Assembly (NCBI GenBank): GCA_028282595.1
Contig: JANQHQ010000029.1
Location: forward strand, 1 to 40,963
Length of the DNA stretch: 40,963 nucleotides
Reading direction: 5' to 3'
Source of the DNA: Chlorobium sp.
GTDB taxonomy: Bacteria > Bacteroidota > Chlorobiia > Chlorobiales > Chlorobiaceae
In this document: one piece after another, positions 32,935-40,848 of the stretch
How the letters are laid out: each line of letters begins with the position of its first letter
Position numbering within the stretch: position 1 is the first letter of the stretch
The notes under the pieces: generated by a model
Told to the model about the DNA's origin: nothing
Database searches by the model: none
The model's input: only the letters and a program-made list of their open reading frames with translations
Translations under genes and position numbers: made by a program

Positions 32935-33753
32935 TCACCGCAGCGGACGCCCGCACACCTTGCAGAACTTCGCATCTTCGTCGTGGTCGTCGGAAGCGCA
33001 ACATCTCCGGGCAAGTTTCAGATCGGCCTCGATCTTCTCGCTCATGGTGGCCATTTCGGACGTAACGATCCCCGTAGGCACGGCGATCACGCTGTAACCG
33101 GTGATCATCAGCATGGCCGCCAGGATCCTGCCGAGAACCGTCTGGGGATAGATATCGCCGTATCCTACGGTCGTAATCGTGACGATTGCCCAGTAGACGC
33201 CCTCCGGGATGCTGTGGAAACCGTGCGCTTCTCCCTCGATAAGGTACATCAGCGCCCCGATGATACTGACCGTCACCAGTACGAAAAACAGGAAGAACAC
33301 GATCTTGCGGCTCGAGGCGACGACCGACGCCTTGACGAACTCGCCCTCCTTGACGAACTTCGCCAGCTTGAGCAGCCTGAAAATGCGAAGCACCCTGAAA
33401 AAACGGATGACCAGAAGGTACTGCGAGCCCGGAAAGAGCAGGCTGAAGTAGGTCGGCAATACCGCCAGGAGATCGATGATCCCGTAAAAGCTCACGGCAT
33501 ACTTTATCCTGGAGTGCGAAGCGTAGAGGCGCAGCAGGTACTCCATCGTGAACAGCAGGGTGAAAAACCATTCGAGCGCGTAGAGAAGACCGCCGTACTG
33601 GCTGTGTATACGGGCCACGCTGTCGAGCATGACGACCGTGACGCTGAGCATGATCGCGACGATCAATGTAAGATCGAACATTTTCGCCGGAACGGTATCG
33701 TAATCGAAAATGATGTGCTGCAGCTTTTCCTTCGGAGTTCTGTGCGTTTTCAT
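32935..33753 (-). CDS. Voltage-gated-type potassium channel with C-terminal Cys cluster
   Basis: 272 residues of the six-span ion transport family. An S4-like helix at 115-133 has regularly spaced basic residues (R117, R120, R123, R126, K129). The selectivity filter TVGYGD is at 195-200 between S5 (151-172) and S6 (207-232). There is no RCK/TrkA domain after S6; instead a short tail carries Cys 251, 252, 264 and 267 (RRCC, CKVCGRPLR), a possible zinc-ribbon-like site. I start at ATG 33753 (MKTHRTPKEK); the open frame extends upstream but crosses the hemE terminators. It is convergent with the stress protein gene. Confidence 0.88.
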   Translation of the reverse strand: MKTHRTPKEKLQHIIFDYDTVPAKMFDLTLIVAIMLSVTVVMLDSVARIHSQYGGLLYALEWFFTLLFTMEYLLRLYASHSRIKYAVSFYGIIDLLAVLPTYFSLLFPGSQYLLVIRFFRVLRIFRLLKLAKFVKEGEFVKASVVASSRKIVFFLFFVLVTVSIIGALMYLIEGEAHGFHSIPEGVYWAIVTITTVGYGDIYPQTVLGRILAAMLMITGYSVIAVPTGIVTSEMATMSEKIEADLKLARRCCASDDHDEDAKFCKVCGRPLR

Positions 33754-33818
33754 TGCCGGGCGTTTTTTGTTCTTCGTTGCTTCGGCGGCATCCGCGCCGA
33801 AGAGGAATCCCTGTAAAA

Positions 33819-33844
33819 TAAAAAACCGCATCGTATCGATGCGG
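33819..33844 (-). terminator. Second terminator after hemE
   Basis: On the minus strand CCGCATCG pairs with CGATGCGG over a 3-base loop, followed by TTTTTTATTTTA. It lies 25 bases beyond the first hemE terminator and upstream of the K+ channel start. Confidence 0.7.
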
Positions 33845-33868
33845 GAACGAAATCCTGAAGCGAAAGAC

Positions 33869-33903
33869 AAAAAAGCTCCGTCCGGTGCAGGCACCGGACG
33901 GAG
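33869..33903 (-). terminator. First terminator after hemE
   Basis: On the minus strand a 12-bp GC-rich stem, CTCCGTCCGGTG/CACCGGACGGAG, with a 4-base loop is followed by C and six T. It starts 21 bases after the hemE stop. Confidence 0.9.
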
Positions 33904-33924
33904 AGAGAAGAACAATAGCCGGAA

Positions 33925-34980
33925 TCAGTGGTATTTCGTGCTTTCCTCCCTGACGAAGTCCACGAGGCATTTGAGATTTTCAGGATCGACATCCGGAAGA
34001 ATCCCGTGACCGAGATTGAAAACATGCCCCGACTTTCCGGTATGCCGGCCGAACTGTTTGAGGATTTTCGCCGCTTCGGCCCTGATCTTCTCGTGCGTGC
34101 CGTACAGCACGGTCGGATCCATGTTGCCCTGAAGCGCGACGCGGTCCGCAAGCTCGGCCCTGGCTTTCGCGATATCCATGTTCCAGCCGAGCCCCATGGC
34201 ATCGCAGCCGGTATCGGCGATATCCGACAGGATGGTGTTGCAGTCCTTCGAGAAAACGATCACCGGAACATCGGGATACTTCGTTTTGACCGCCTGTACG
34301 CTCTCCTTGATGTAGGGAAGCGCGAATTCGCGGTAGTCGTCCTCGGAAAGGGCGCTCGCCCAGGAATCGAAGATCTGAACGGCATCGGCACCCGACTCTA
34401 TCTGCATGAGAAGATAGTCGGTGATCACGCTCGATATCTTGCTGAGCAGCATATGGGCCATCTGCGGTTCCCGGTAGATCATTTTTTTCGCGAAGGCGTA
34501 GTTCTTCGAACCGCCGCCTTCGACCGCGTAGGTGAACAGCGTCCACGCAGCGCCCGAAAACCCGATCAGGGGAACCCTGTTGTCGAGTTCCTTCTTGGTA
34601 AGCCTGAGGGCATCCATCACGTAACCGAGCTTTTCACCGACATCGGGAATGATCAGGCGGTCGATATCGACCTGCGACCGGATCGGCGGGGTCAGCCTGA
34701 TACCCTTGGATTCGATGATCTCGACATTCATGCCCATGGCTTCGTTGACAACCAGGATATCGGAAAAAATAATCGCCGCGTCCACACCAATGATATCAAC
34801 GGGCTGAATGGTGACTTCCGCAGCCAGTTCAGGGGTTTTGCACAGCGTGAGAAAATCGGTTTTTTCCCTGACCGCCCGGTACTCCGGCAGGTAACGTCCG
34901 GCCTGACGCATCACCCAGATCGGCGTCCTTGGCACCGGCTGCCGCTTCAACGCCCGAAGAAAAAGATCATTTTTGAGCAT
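33925..34980 (-). CDS. hemE: Uroporphyrinogen decarboxylase
   Basis: A 351-residue enzyme converting uroporphyrinogen III to coproporphyrinogen III, on the route to heme and to the bacteriochlorophylls this organism needs in bulk. The conserved N-terminus is RTPIWVMRQAGRYLPEYRAVRE. The catalytic-cleft block is DAAIIFSDILV, followed by IGFSGAAWTLFTYAVEGG, VQIFDSWA and GNMDPTVL. I use ATG 34980 (MLKNDLFLRALKRQ); an upstream GTG at 35013 in frame would add 11 residues of no family similarity. Two tandem terminators follow. It lies 148 bp downstream of the HdrB-like gene. Confidence 0.97.
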   Translation of the reverse strand: MLKNDLFLRALKRQPVPRTPIWVMRQAGRYLPEYRAVREKTDFLTLCKTPELAAEVTIQPVDIIGVDAAIIFSDILVVNEAMGMNVEIIESKGIRLTPPIRSQVDIDRLIIPDVGEKLGYVMDALRLTKKELDNRVPLIGFSGAAWTLFTYAVEGGGSKNYAFAKKMIYREPQMAHMLLSKISSVITDYLLMQIESGADAVQIFDSWASALSEDDYREFALPYIKESVQAVKTKYPDVPVIVFSKDCNTILSDIADTGCDAMGLGWNMDIAKARAELADRVALQGNMDPTVLYGTHEKIRAEAAKILKQFGRHTGKSGHVFNLGHGILPDVDPENLKCLVDFVREESTKYH

Positions 34981-35128
34981 GCACTGCAATGTTTGAAAAG
35001 TTATCGGAACCACTTCACGCCTGCGTCCGCCACTCTCGGTGAAGCTTTCTGAGAAAATGCTAAGCTACGGTTTTTTGCTCTTTTTTAAAACCGCGCCGTC
35101 TCCGGTAAAATCCCTGCGCCCTGATGAC

Positions 35129-35977
35129 TCACGTCACGATATGGCGCTTGATACCCAGTTGCCTCGGGGTGTAGCCGAGCGCAAGCCCTACCATCTCGGA
35201 AAGATGAAATACCGGAATGGACTGTTTGATGTTCGCCTGCTTCCGCGCCTTGGCCTGATAGCCGTCGAGAACCGTATGGCAGAGCGGGCACGGAGTAACG
35301 ATAAAATCGGCCTTCGTGTCGATCGCTTCGCCGAGAGCCTCCGCCGCGACATCGAGCGACTCCTCCTCCGCCACGAGCAGCGTATGGAAACCGCAGCACT
35401 TGTTTTTGTGCTCGTAGGCGATGGTCTTGCCGCCAAGCGCCTCGATCAGGCTGTCGAGCGAAGAAGGCTCGAGCGGATTGTCCTTGCCCAGTATCGTCGA
35501 GGGACGCAGAATATGACACCCGTAGAACGGGGCGATGCGGTAGTTGGTCAACGGCACCTTGACCTTTCCACGTATGGTATCGAGACCGACATCCTCGTTG
35601 AGCACCCAGAGCAGGTGACGCACGTCCGACGTACCCTTGTATTCCAGGCTTTCCCTGGAGAGAATGCCGTTGACCTCTTCCCGGAGTTCGGGCGATTCGT
35701 CGAGTTTTTTCTTCGCGCTCCTGATCGTCAGAAGACAGGTGTTGCAGGACGTCACGAGATCGAGACCGAGCTTTTCGGCCAGTGCTATGTTCCGGGCGTT
35801 GACGAGCGCGAAATGCTTCGGGCTGACGTAGTCGAGATTGCTGCCTCCGCAACAGGTGCTTTCATGAAGTTTGACGAAATCAAGCTCGAGATCTTTCTGC
35901 CAGAGCTCCAGGGAGCGGTCCACTTCTTTCGTCATGGACTCGTTGATGCAGCTGAGATAGTATGCATAACGCTTCAT
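35129..35977 (-). CDS. HdrB-like CCG-domain subunit of succinate dehydrogenase/fumarate reductase (SdhE/SdhC-type)
   Basis: 282 residues with two CCG domains. The first has Cys 10, 42, 43, 78 and 81 (C-x31-CC-x34-CxxC); the second has Cys 154, 194, 195, 230 and 233. Such domains in heterodisulfide reductase HdrB bind non-cubane [4Fe-4S] clusters. In non-classical (type E) succinate:quinone oxidoreductases a protein of this kind replaces the heme-binding membrane anchors. No membrane span is visible. AGGAGG precedes ATG 35977. It is downstream of sdhA-sdhB, separated by a MITE-like element that fills the gap. Assignment as the third subunit rests on order and on the known type E arrangement. 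Confidence 0.88.
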   Translation of the reverse strand: MKRYAYYLSCINESMTKEVDRSLELWQKDLELDFVKLHESTCCGGSNLDYVSPKHFALVNARNIALAEKLGLDLVTSCNTCLLTIRSAKKKLDESPELREEVNGILSRESLEYKGTSDVRHLLWVLNEDVGLDTIRGKVKVPLTNYRIAPFYGCHILRPSTILGKDNPLEPSSLDSLIEALGGKTIAYEHKNKCCGFHTLLVAEEESLDVAAEALGEAIDTKADFIVTPCPLCHTVLDGYQAKARKQANIKQSIPVFHLSEMVGLALGYTPRQLGIKRHIVT

Positions 35978-35996
35978 ACCGCAGTCCTCCTGATTT

Positions 35997-36171
35997 AGGA
36001 CACCTCTCTGTATGTATTCCGCGCTTCAATTGCTTCGTTGTCCCGACGAGTCGGGATCAAAATCCTCATCCCGACTTGTCGGGACTCCGGTTTCGAAGTT
36101 TATCCCGATACTATCGGGACTCCGTTCGCCTTGCACTTGAATCGCTCATGACAATACATAGAGGTGCCCTT
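35997..36171. repeat. MITE-like element, copy 2, between sdhB and the HdrB-like gene
   Basis: About 175 bp. The left end AGGACACCTCT (35997-36007) is inverted at the right end, AGAGGTGCCCT (36160-36170), and TGTAT follows both ends inward. Three perfect hairpins lie inside: TCCCGA/TCGGGA (36041-36056), TCCCGAC/GTCGGGA (36069-36084) and TCCCGATA/TATCGGGA (36103-36119), two of them followed by CTCC. The right half aligns with copy 1 at 5122-5241. It abuts the sdhB stop on one side and the ribosome binding site of the next gene on the other. No coding frame. Confidence 0.72.
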
Positions 36172-36173
36172 TA

Positions 36174-37193
36174 TTATTGATTCTCCTTCCGGTCCCGCTT
36201 GATATGCTCGCTCATTTCGTTGAACTCCTCGCGGAATTTCTTGAGACCCTTGGCGGGTTTGACCAGGGGCGGGGGAGGCGGCGTCCTGCGTTTGATGATC
36301 ATCTTGAACGCCATCGGCAAAAGATTCTTCAGGGTCCATACCATGCCGTTCGTCCTGATCGGCAGCGTCGCCTCGACAAGCTTCCCTTTTTTCGGAAGGT
36401 CCTCCATGAACGCTTCCGCATGCTTGGCGCCGCTCGTATCCTTGACGCCACGGGAAACCAGGGCGTCTTCACGAACACCGTGAATGGCGTCCATGATCGG
36501 AATGCTTTTGACGCAGGTCTCCTGGCACCGGTAGCAGTGCGTACAATCCCAGACGCCATGATCTTTCACGAGAGCAGCCATGCGCTTGTCATGGATGCCG
36601 TCCCGGCTGTCGACGTTCATCCGTTGCGATTTCAACAGAATCGCCGGACCGACGTACTCCTTGTTCGCCCTGAGGATCGAGCATTCGGACATGCAGGAGG
36701 CGCAGAGAATGCAATCGGTCGCCTTGTCATACTGCTGAAACTCCTCCTCGGCGATAAGAAACTCCTTCTCGCCCATGCGCTCCTCGGGCATGACCGACTC
36801 GACCCAGTTCGCATAGTGCTTCATCTTGTCGACCATCGGGTCCATATCGACGATAAGGTCTTTGACCAGCGGCATGTTTCGTAGCGGCTCGACCTTGACG
36901 ACGTTGGGAACTCTGCATCGAGGGAGCTCGTCCCAGACCTGTGTCGTACAGGCGAGTTTCGAGATGCCGTTGATCCGCATGCCGCAGGAACCGCAGATTC
37001 CCGCCTGGCAGAAGGCCCGGAACGTGACGGTGGCGTCGACGTGCTCCTTGATGTAATTGAGCGCCCTGAGAACGGTAATACCTTTTTCGACCGGTATGGT
37101 GTAGTCGTCGAAATAGGGTTTGTTATCCACCTGAGGGTTGAAACGGGTGATCCTGAAGGTCACATCCCGCATCTCTTCTTTATGTTCTCCCAT
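36174..37193 (-). CDS. sdhB: Succinate dehydrogenase/fumarate reductase iron-sulfur subunit
   Basis: A 339-residue electron-transfer subunit, longer than the usual 240-260 because of a basic, proline-rich C-terminal tail (TPPPPPLVKPAK near residue 310). The plant-type [2Fe-2S] site has Cys 62, 67, 70 and 82 (CQAGICGSC). The second cluster has Cys 161, 164, 167 and 171. The last group reads C217-x2-C220-x2-C223-x3-C227. Classical enzymes have no Cys at the position of C220 and carry [3Fe-4S] there, so the extra Cys predicts a second [4Fe-4S]. GGACGGGAG precedes ATG 37193. It lies between sdhA and the HdrB-like gene. Confidence 0.95.
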   Translation of the reverse strand: MGEHKEEMRDVTFRITRFNPQVDNKPYFDDYTIPVEKGITVLRALNYIKEHVDATVTFRAFCQAGICGSCGMRINGISKLACTTQVWDELPRCRVPNVVKVEPLRNMPLVKDLIVDMDPMVDKMKHYANWVESVMPEERMGEKEFLIAEEEFQQYDKATDCILCASCMSECSILRANKEYVGPAILLKSQRMNVDSRDGIHDKRMAALVKDHGVWDCTHCYRCQETCVKSIPIMDAIHGVREDALVSRGVKDTSGAKHAEAFMEDLPKKGKLVEATLPIRTNGMVWTLKNLLPMAFKMIIKRRTPPPPPLVKPAKGLKKFREEFNEMSEHIKRDRKENQ

Positions 37194-37317
37194 AACTCCC
37201 GTCCTGCTGAGTTTTTCTGTAAGCCGACCTGTCGCGCGGCGGGAAAACGCCGGTACGTTTCCCCTCCTTTCACCGGCGGACGTGCCGGAGGCACAGTCCG
37301 TCGGGTCAACCCAGGAT

Positions 37318-39021
37318 TTAATAAGTTCTTTCTTGCAGCTCGTACTTGCCCATGGTCACAGGCTTCTCCCCGATCTGAGGGCGACCTCCGACGTAGGTGT
37401 AGGTCGTATGCTTGTGCCATTTCTCGTCATCCCGTTTCGGAAAATCGGTTCTGGTATGGGAGCCGCGGCTCTCCTCCCTGACAGCGGCGCCTTCGGCCAC
37501 CGTCTCGGCCAGATCGAGCATGTTCTGCAGTTCCAGCACCTGGAAGAGGTTGGTGTTGAACACGTCGCTCGTGTCGAACACACGGACATGCGTGAAACGC
37601 TCTTTCAGCTCACGTATGTCCGCGATGCCCTTCTCGATTTTCGAAGCTTCGCGGAATATGCCGACGTTGAGAGCCAGGGTCTGGCCGAGCTCCTCGCGGA
37701 GCGCCCCGTAACGCTCGTAATGGCCCGAAGGCTTCATCAGTTCGCGAAGCTTCTCCTCGCTCGACTGCACCTCGGCGGGGGATATCTCGCCCGGCTCGAA
37801 GCGATGGGCCTCCTCGGCGGCCGTGTGTCCGGCGATTCTTCCGAAAACGAGAATCTCCAGCAGGGAATTGCCCCCGAGACGGTTCGCTCCGTGCACGGAC
37901 ACACAGGCCGCCTCACCGGCCGCGTAGACGCCGTCCATCGGCGTACGCCCGAAAATATCCGTATCGATGCCACCCATGGAATAATGAGCCGTCGGCCGGA
38001 TGGGAATCGGCTCCTCGATCGGATCGACCCCCTCGAAATACATCGACATTTCCCGGATCTGTGGAAGCCGTGACTTGATCAGCTCCTCCCCGAGGTGGGT
38101 AAGGTCGAGATGCATGCACTGCCCCGCGGGACTGTCGAAGCCCCGGCCTTCGAGAATTTCCGTCTCGATGGAACGGGAGACGAGATCGCGCGGACCGAGC
38201 TCCATCTTCTCCGGAGCGTAACGGCTCATGAAACGCTCCCCTTCGCTGTTGATGAGATAGCCGCCTTCGCCGCGCGCCCCCTCGGTTACGAGCAGGCCGC
38301 TTTTTCTCAGCCCCGTCGGATGGAACTGCACGAACTCCATGTCCTTGAGAGGAATGCCCGCCCGGTAGGCGATCGCCTGACCGTCCCCGCTGTTGCCCGC
38401 AGCGTTGCTGGAACGGTTCCAGTACATTTTTGCATAGCCCCCGGTCGCGAAAATAACCGTTCTGGCCGGAAACGCCTCTATCTTGCCCGTCTGCATGTTC
38501 ATGGCGATCAGGCCTTTCAGGCGGCTGTCGTGAACCGAAAGGTTCAGCACGAAGTATTCGTTGAAGAAAAACACTCCTTTCCTGAGGCACTGTTCATACA
38601 ACGTCTGCAGAATGGTGTGTCCCGTCTTGTCGGCGCAGTAACAGCAGCGGGGGCGCCCCGCTCCGCCGAAGGGGCGCTGGGCAATTGTCTTGTCGTCCAT
38701 TCTCGACCACGGTGTGCCGATATTGTCGAGCTCCCGTATGATTTTGGGAGCCTCCGAACAGAGCACCTCGGCGGCGTCCTGGTCGGCAAGGTAATCGCTG
38801 CCCTTGATGGTGTCGAAAACATGCATCTCAACCGTATCGTCCTTCGCCTTGTTGGCGAGCGCGGCATTCGCCCCGCCCTGTGCGGCGGAGGTATGCGAGC
38901 GGTTGGGATACACCTTGGACAGTACGGCTATATTCAGCGAAGGGTTGGTTTTCATGGCCTCCATGGCCGCATACAACCCGGCGCCGCCCCCACCGACCAC
39001 AACGATATCAAATGGCTTCAT
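37318..39021 (-). CDS. sdhA: Succinate dehydrogenase/fumarate reductase flavoprotein subunit
   Basis: The 567-residue catalytic subunit. The FAD-binding motif is VVVGGGGAGLYAAM (residues 7-20). His 43 in RSHTSAAQGG is the expected covalent FAD attachment site. Substrate-site blocks are FVQFHPTGL, VTEGARGEGG (with the catalytic Arg) and RPTAHYSMGG. GEAACVSVHGANRLGGNSLLEILVFG is the second FAD motif. In a green sulfur bacterium the enzyme is expected to reduce fumarate in the reductive TCA cycle. AAGGAGAT lies ideally before ATG 39021. It heads the operon; sdhB starts 124 bp later. Confidence 0.97.
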   Translation of the reverse strand: MKPFDIVVVGGGGAGLYAAMEAMKTNPSLNIAVLSKVYPNRSHTSAAQGGANAALANKAKDDTVEMHVFDTIKGSDYLADQDAAEVLCSEAPKIIRELDNIGTPWSRMDDKTIAQRPFGGAGRPRCCYCADKTGHTILQTLYEQCLRKGVFFFNEYFVLNLSVHDSRLKGLIAMNMQTGKIEAFPARTVIFATGGYAKMYWNRSSNAAGNSGDGQAIAYRAGIPLKDMEFVQFHPTGLRKSGLLVTEGARGEGGYLINSEGERFMSRYAPEKMELGPRDLVSRSIETEILEGRGFDSPAGQCMHLDLTHLGEELIKSRLPQIREMSMYFEGVDPIEEPIPIRPTAHYSMGGIDTDIFGRTPMDGVYAAGEAACVSVHGANRLGGNSLLEILVFGRIAGHTAAEEAHRFEPGEISPAEVQSSEEKLRELMKPSGHYERYGALREELGQTLALNVGIFREASKIEKGIADIRELKERFTHVRVFDTSDVFNTNLFQVLELQNMLDLAETVAEGAAVREESRGSHTRTDFPKRDDEKWHKHTTYTYVGGRPQIGEKPVTMGKYELQERTY

Positions 39022-39071
39022 ACACTCTGATCTCCTTCCTGAAACCGCAATCCGCAGCTTCAGTTCTTACG

Positions 39072-39100
39072 CGGACCCGCGTCGCGCGGGTCCGTTTTTT
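39072..39100 (+). terminator. Plus-strand terminator-like hairpin with no plus-strand gene
   Basis: CGGACCCGCG/CGCGGGTCCG over a 3-base loop is followed by six T on the plus strand. The flanking genes (CBS protein, sdhA) are both on the minus strand, where the hairpin has no T run. It may end an antisense transcript or act as a leader stem-loop upstream of sdhA. Confidence 0.55.
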
Positions 39101-39147
39101 CTATGTACAATTCGTTTAGGCGAAGAAACGCTCTCGGGACCGTCGGG

Positions 39148-39594
39148 TCAGAGAGCTACATGATCGTCGTGGGCGGGAAGCTCCTCAACGGCATGGAGAA
39201 CATCGGTCATGTTGAGCATGCCGATCACCTTGTTCGACTCCATCACCGTCAGTCTGCGGATATTGGTCCGCTTCATCAGACGCAACGCGTATTTCACCCT
39301 CAATCCGGGATTGATGCTGATGACGGGTTTGCTCATGATCTGGAAAACGGGAGTGTTCCACGGATCGCGATGCACGTCCTCGCCGGGATCGATGACTTTT
39401 TCGAGAATGTCTTTTTCGGTTATGATGCCGTAGCAGTCATCCTCGTTGCGGGGCTCGACGACAATGCCGCTCTTGTTCGTCTTTTTCATGAGCTGAATCG
39501 CCTCCGCGACGGTGGCGCTGCCCTTGATGGTGCAGAAGTCCTTCTGCATGAGAGCGGAAACCGGGAGTGTACGCAGTTTTACAAGCTGATCCAT
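39148..39594 (-). CDS. CBS-domain pair protein
   Basis: 148 residues made of two CBS motifs, a nucleotide-sensing (AMP/ATP/SAM-binding) module. The first (about 12-65) has VSALMQKDFCTIKGSATVAEAIQLM and YGIITEKDIL. The second (about 78-140) has IMSKPVISINPGLRVKYALRLM and RRLTVMESNKVIGMLNMTDVL. There is no attached enzyme domain, so it probably acts as a regulator of a partner not identified here. AAGAGG precedes ATG 39594. It lies 126 bp upstream of sdhA on the same strand, but the link to sdhA is only positional. Confidence 0.9.
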   Translation of the reverse strand: MDQLVKLRTLPVSALMQKDFCTIKGSATVAEAIQLMKKTNKSGIVVEPRNEDDCYGIITEKDILEKVIDPGEDVHRDPWNTPVFQIMSKPVISINPGLRVKYALRLMKRTNIRRLTVMESNKVIGMLNMTDVLHAVEELPAHDDHVAL

Positions 39595-39828
39595 ATGATA
39601 AACCTCTTGGTGATTGAGATGTACTGTTCACTGCCCGCACCACTGGTTGAAGGTGGCCTGTTTCGATAATATGATGTTAACGATTATAAGGCGATGCGGC
39701 AGAAACGCTCATGCCGCGTAGCGGGCGTGAACACTAAATGTACAAAAAATAATCGATGGGCACAACATGCGGGACGAAGCACTCCGGAAACGTGGGGAGG
39801 AAAAGGGAACGAGGGAGCCGATCCCGCC

Positions 39829-40470
39829 TTACTGGATCCCGTGCGCCTTCTTGTACGCCGCCCAATTTCGTTTCAGGTCGACGAACGCATCGAGGTCGGG
39901 CTGGAGCAGAAAAGGATTGGTGCTCTTTTCCCTGCCGATGGTCGACTCCGGCGAGGTTCCGTAATCGTGTCCGGGAAACACCCTGACCGTTTCGGGAAGC
40001 GGGAGGATCTTGTCGTGCAGGGAACGGAACTCCTCTTCGGCCTCTGCTCCGAGATCGGTTCCGCCGACCTTGCCGACAAAGAGCGTATCCCCTGTAAAGA
40101 GGGCGTCGCCGGCGAGAATGCAGATCGAGTCGGCCGTGTGCCCCGGCGTGTGCAGGATCCGTACCGCGGTCTCCCCGAGCGGAAAGGCCGCTCCGTCCTC
40201 GACGCGGATGCCGGTTTCAGGACAGACCGAACCGTAGAGCAACGGCGTGCGGTCTGTCAGTCCGGCGATCGTCTCGTTGCCGTTGACGTGGTCGTGATGA
40301 CCGTGAGTGCAGAAGACATACCGGATGGTCAATCCGCGCAGAAGCGCCTCGTCGACGATCATCCTCGGATTGTACGAAGGATCGACGACAAAGGCCTGGC
40401 GGCTCTTTTCATCCGAGACGAGATAACCGAAATTCCTGTCGCCCCCCGTCCTGAACTGTTTGAGATACAT
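39829..40470 (-). CDS. Metallo-beta-lactamase-fold hydrolase (glyoxalase II-like)
   Basis: 213 residues. The zinc motif is THGHHDHVNG. Further ligands lie in ILHTPGHTADSI, LFTGDTLFVGKVGGTDL and RVFPGHDYGTSPESTI, the pattern of hydroxyacylglutathione hydrolase and persulfide dioxygenase-like proteins. At this length it lacks the C-terminal glutathione-binding domain of true glyoxalase II, and green sulfur bacteria are not known for glutathione, so another thioester or persulfide substrate is likely. It starts two bases after the small PII-like gene and is surely cotranscribed with it. The 39595-39828 spacer downstream shows no gene. Confidence 0.88.
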   Translation of the reverse strand: MYLKQFRTGGDRNFGYLVSDEKSRQAFVVDPSYNPRMIVDEALLRGLTIRYVFCTHGHHDHVNGNETIAGLTDRTPLLYGSVCPETGIRVEDGAAFPLGETAVRILHTPGHTADSICILAGDALFTGDTLFVGKVGGTDLGAEAEEEFRSLHDKILPLPETVRVFPGHDYGTSPESTIGREKSTNPFLLQPDLDAFVDLKRNWAAYKKAHGIQ

Positions 40471-40472
40471 GA

Positions 40473-40778
40473 TCAGACCATTTTTTCGACATTCATGACA
40501 AAAGCCCGTGCGGGAAACGCCGGCTCAAGGGCGATCGGGTTTTTCTCGAGCTCCTCGATAATCGTGTCGGCCTTCTCGTCCTCGAGCACGGCGAAGCACA
40601 TCGATGAGTAGGACCCGACACTCCTGTCGGACGGCCACCAGGACTGACCGGTAATCCCCTTGTCGCAGTAGCACCCCTTGATCGACATGCTGCTGAACAT
40701 CAGGACCTGAAACCTCCGGAACAGATCCCGCACCTGCGGCCTGGTCTCTTCGTGACCCATGATTGCAAGAAATTTCAT
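40473..40778 (-). CDS. Small protein, possibly PII-like
   Basis: 101 residues starting MKFLAIMGHEETRPQVRDLF. The beta-alpha-beta pattern (an initial strand, a helix, a GITGQSWWP loop, SSMCFAVLEDEKADTIIEELEK, and a last strand ARAFVMNVEKM) resembles the ferredoxin-like fold of PII-like regulators. I cannot confirm nucleotide-binding residues. Cys 36 and Cys 38 form a CYC. It is two bases upstream of the metallo-hydrolase gene, so the pair may act together. No recognised name. Confidence 0.7.
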   Translation of the reverse strand: MKFLAIMGHEETRPQVRDLFRRFQVLMFSSMSIKGCYCDKGITGQSWWPSDRSVGSYSSMCFAVLEDEKADTIIEELEKNPIALEPAFPARAFVMNVEKMV

Positions 40779-40848
40779 TGTCTTTACAGTAAATGATCAA
40801 GTTAATAAAACTACTGCCGGTTCATCTCGACCCCGAAGCGCTGTCGCG

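Noticed and set aside
35068..35094. Hairpin CGGTTTT/AAAACCG between the HdrB-like gene and hemE as a terminator
   Set aside because: The stem is AT-rich and short, and no T run follows on the minus strand after the stem.
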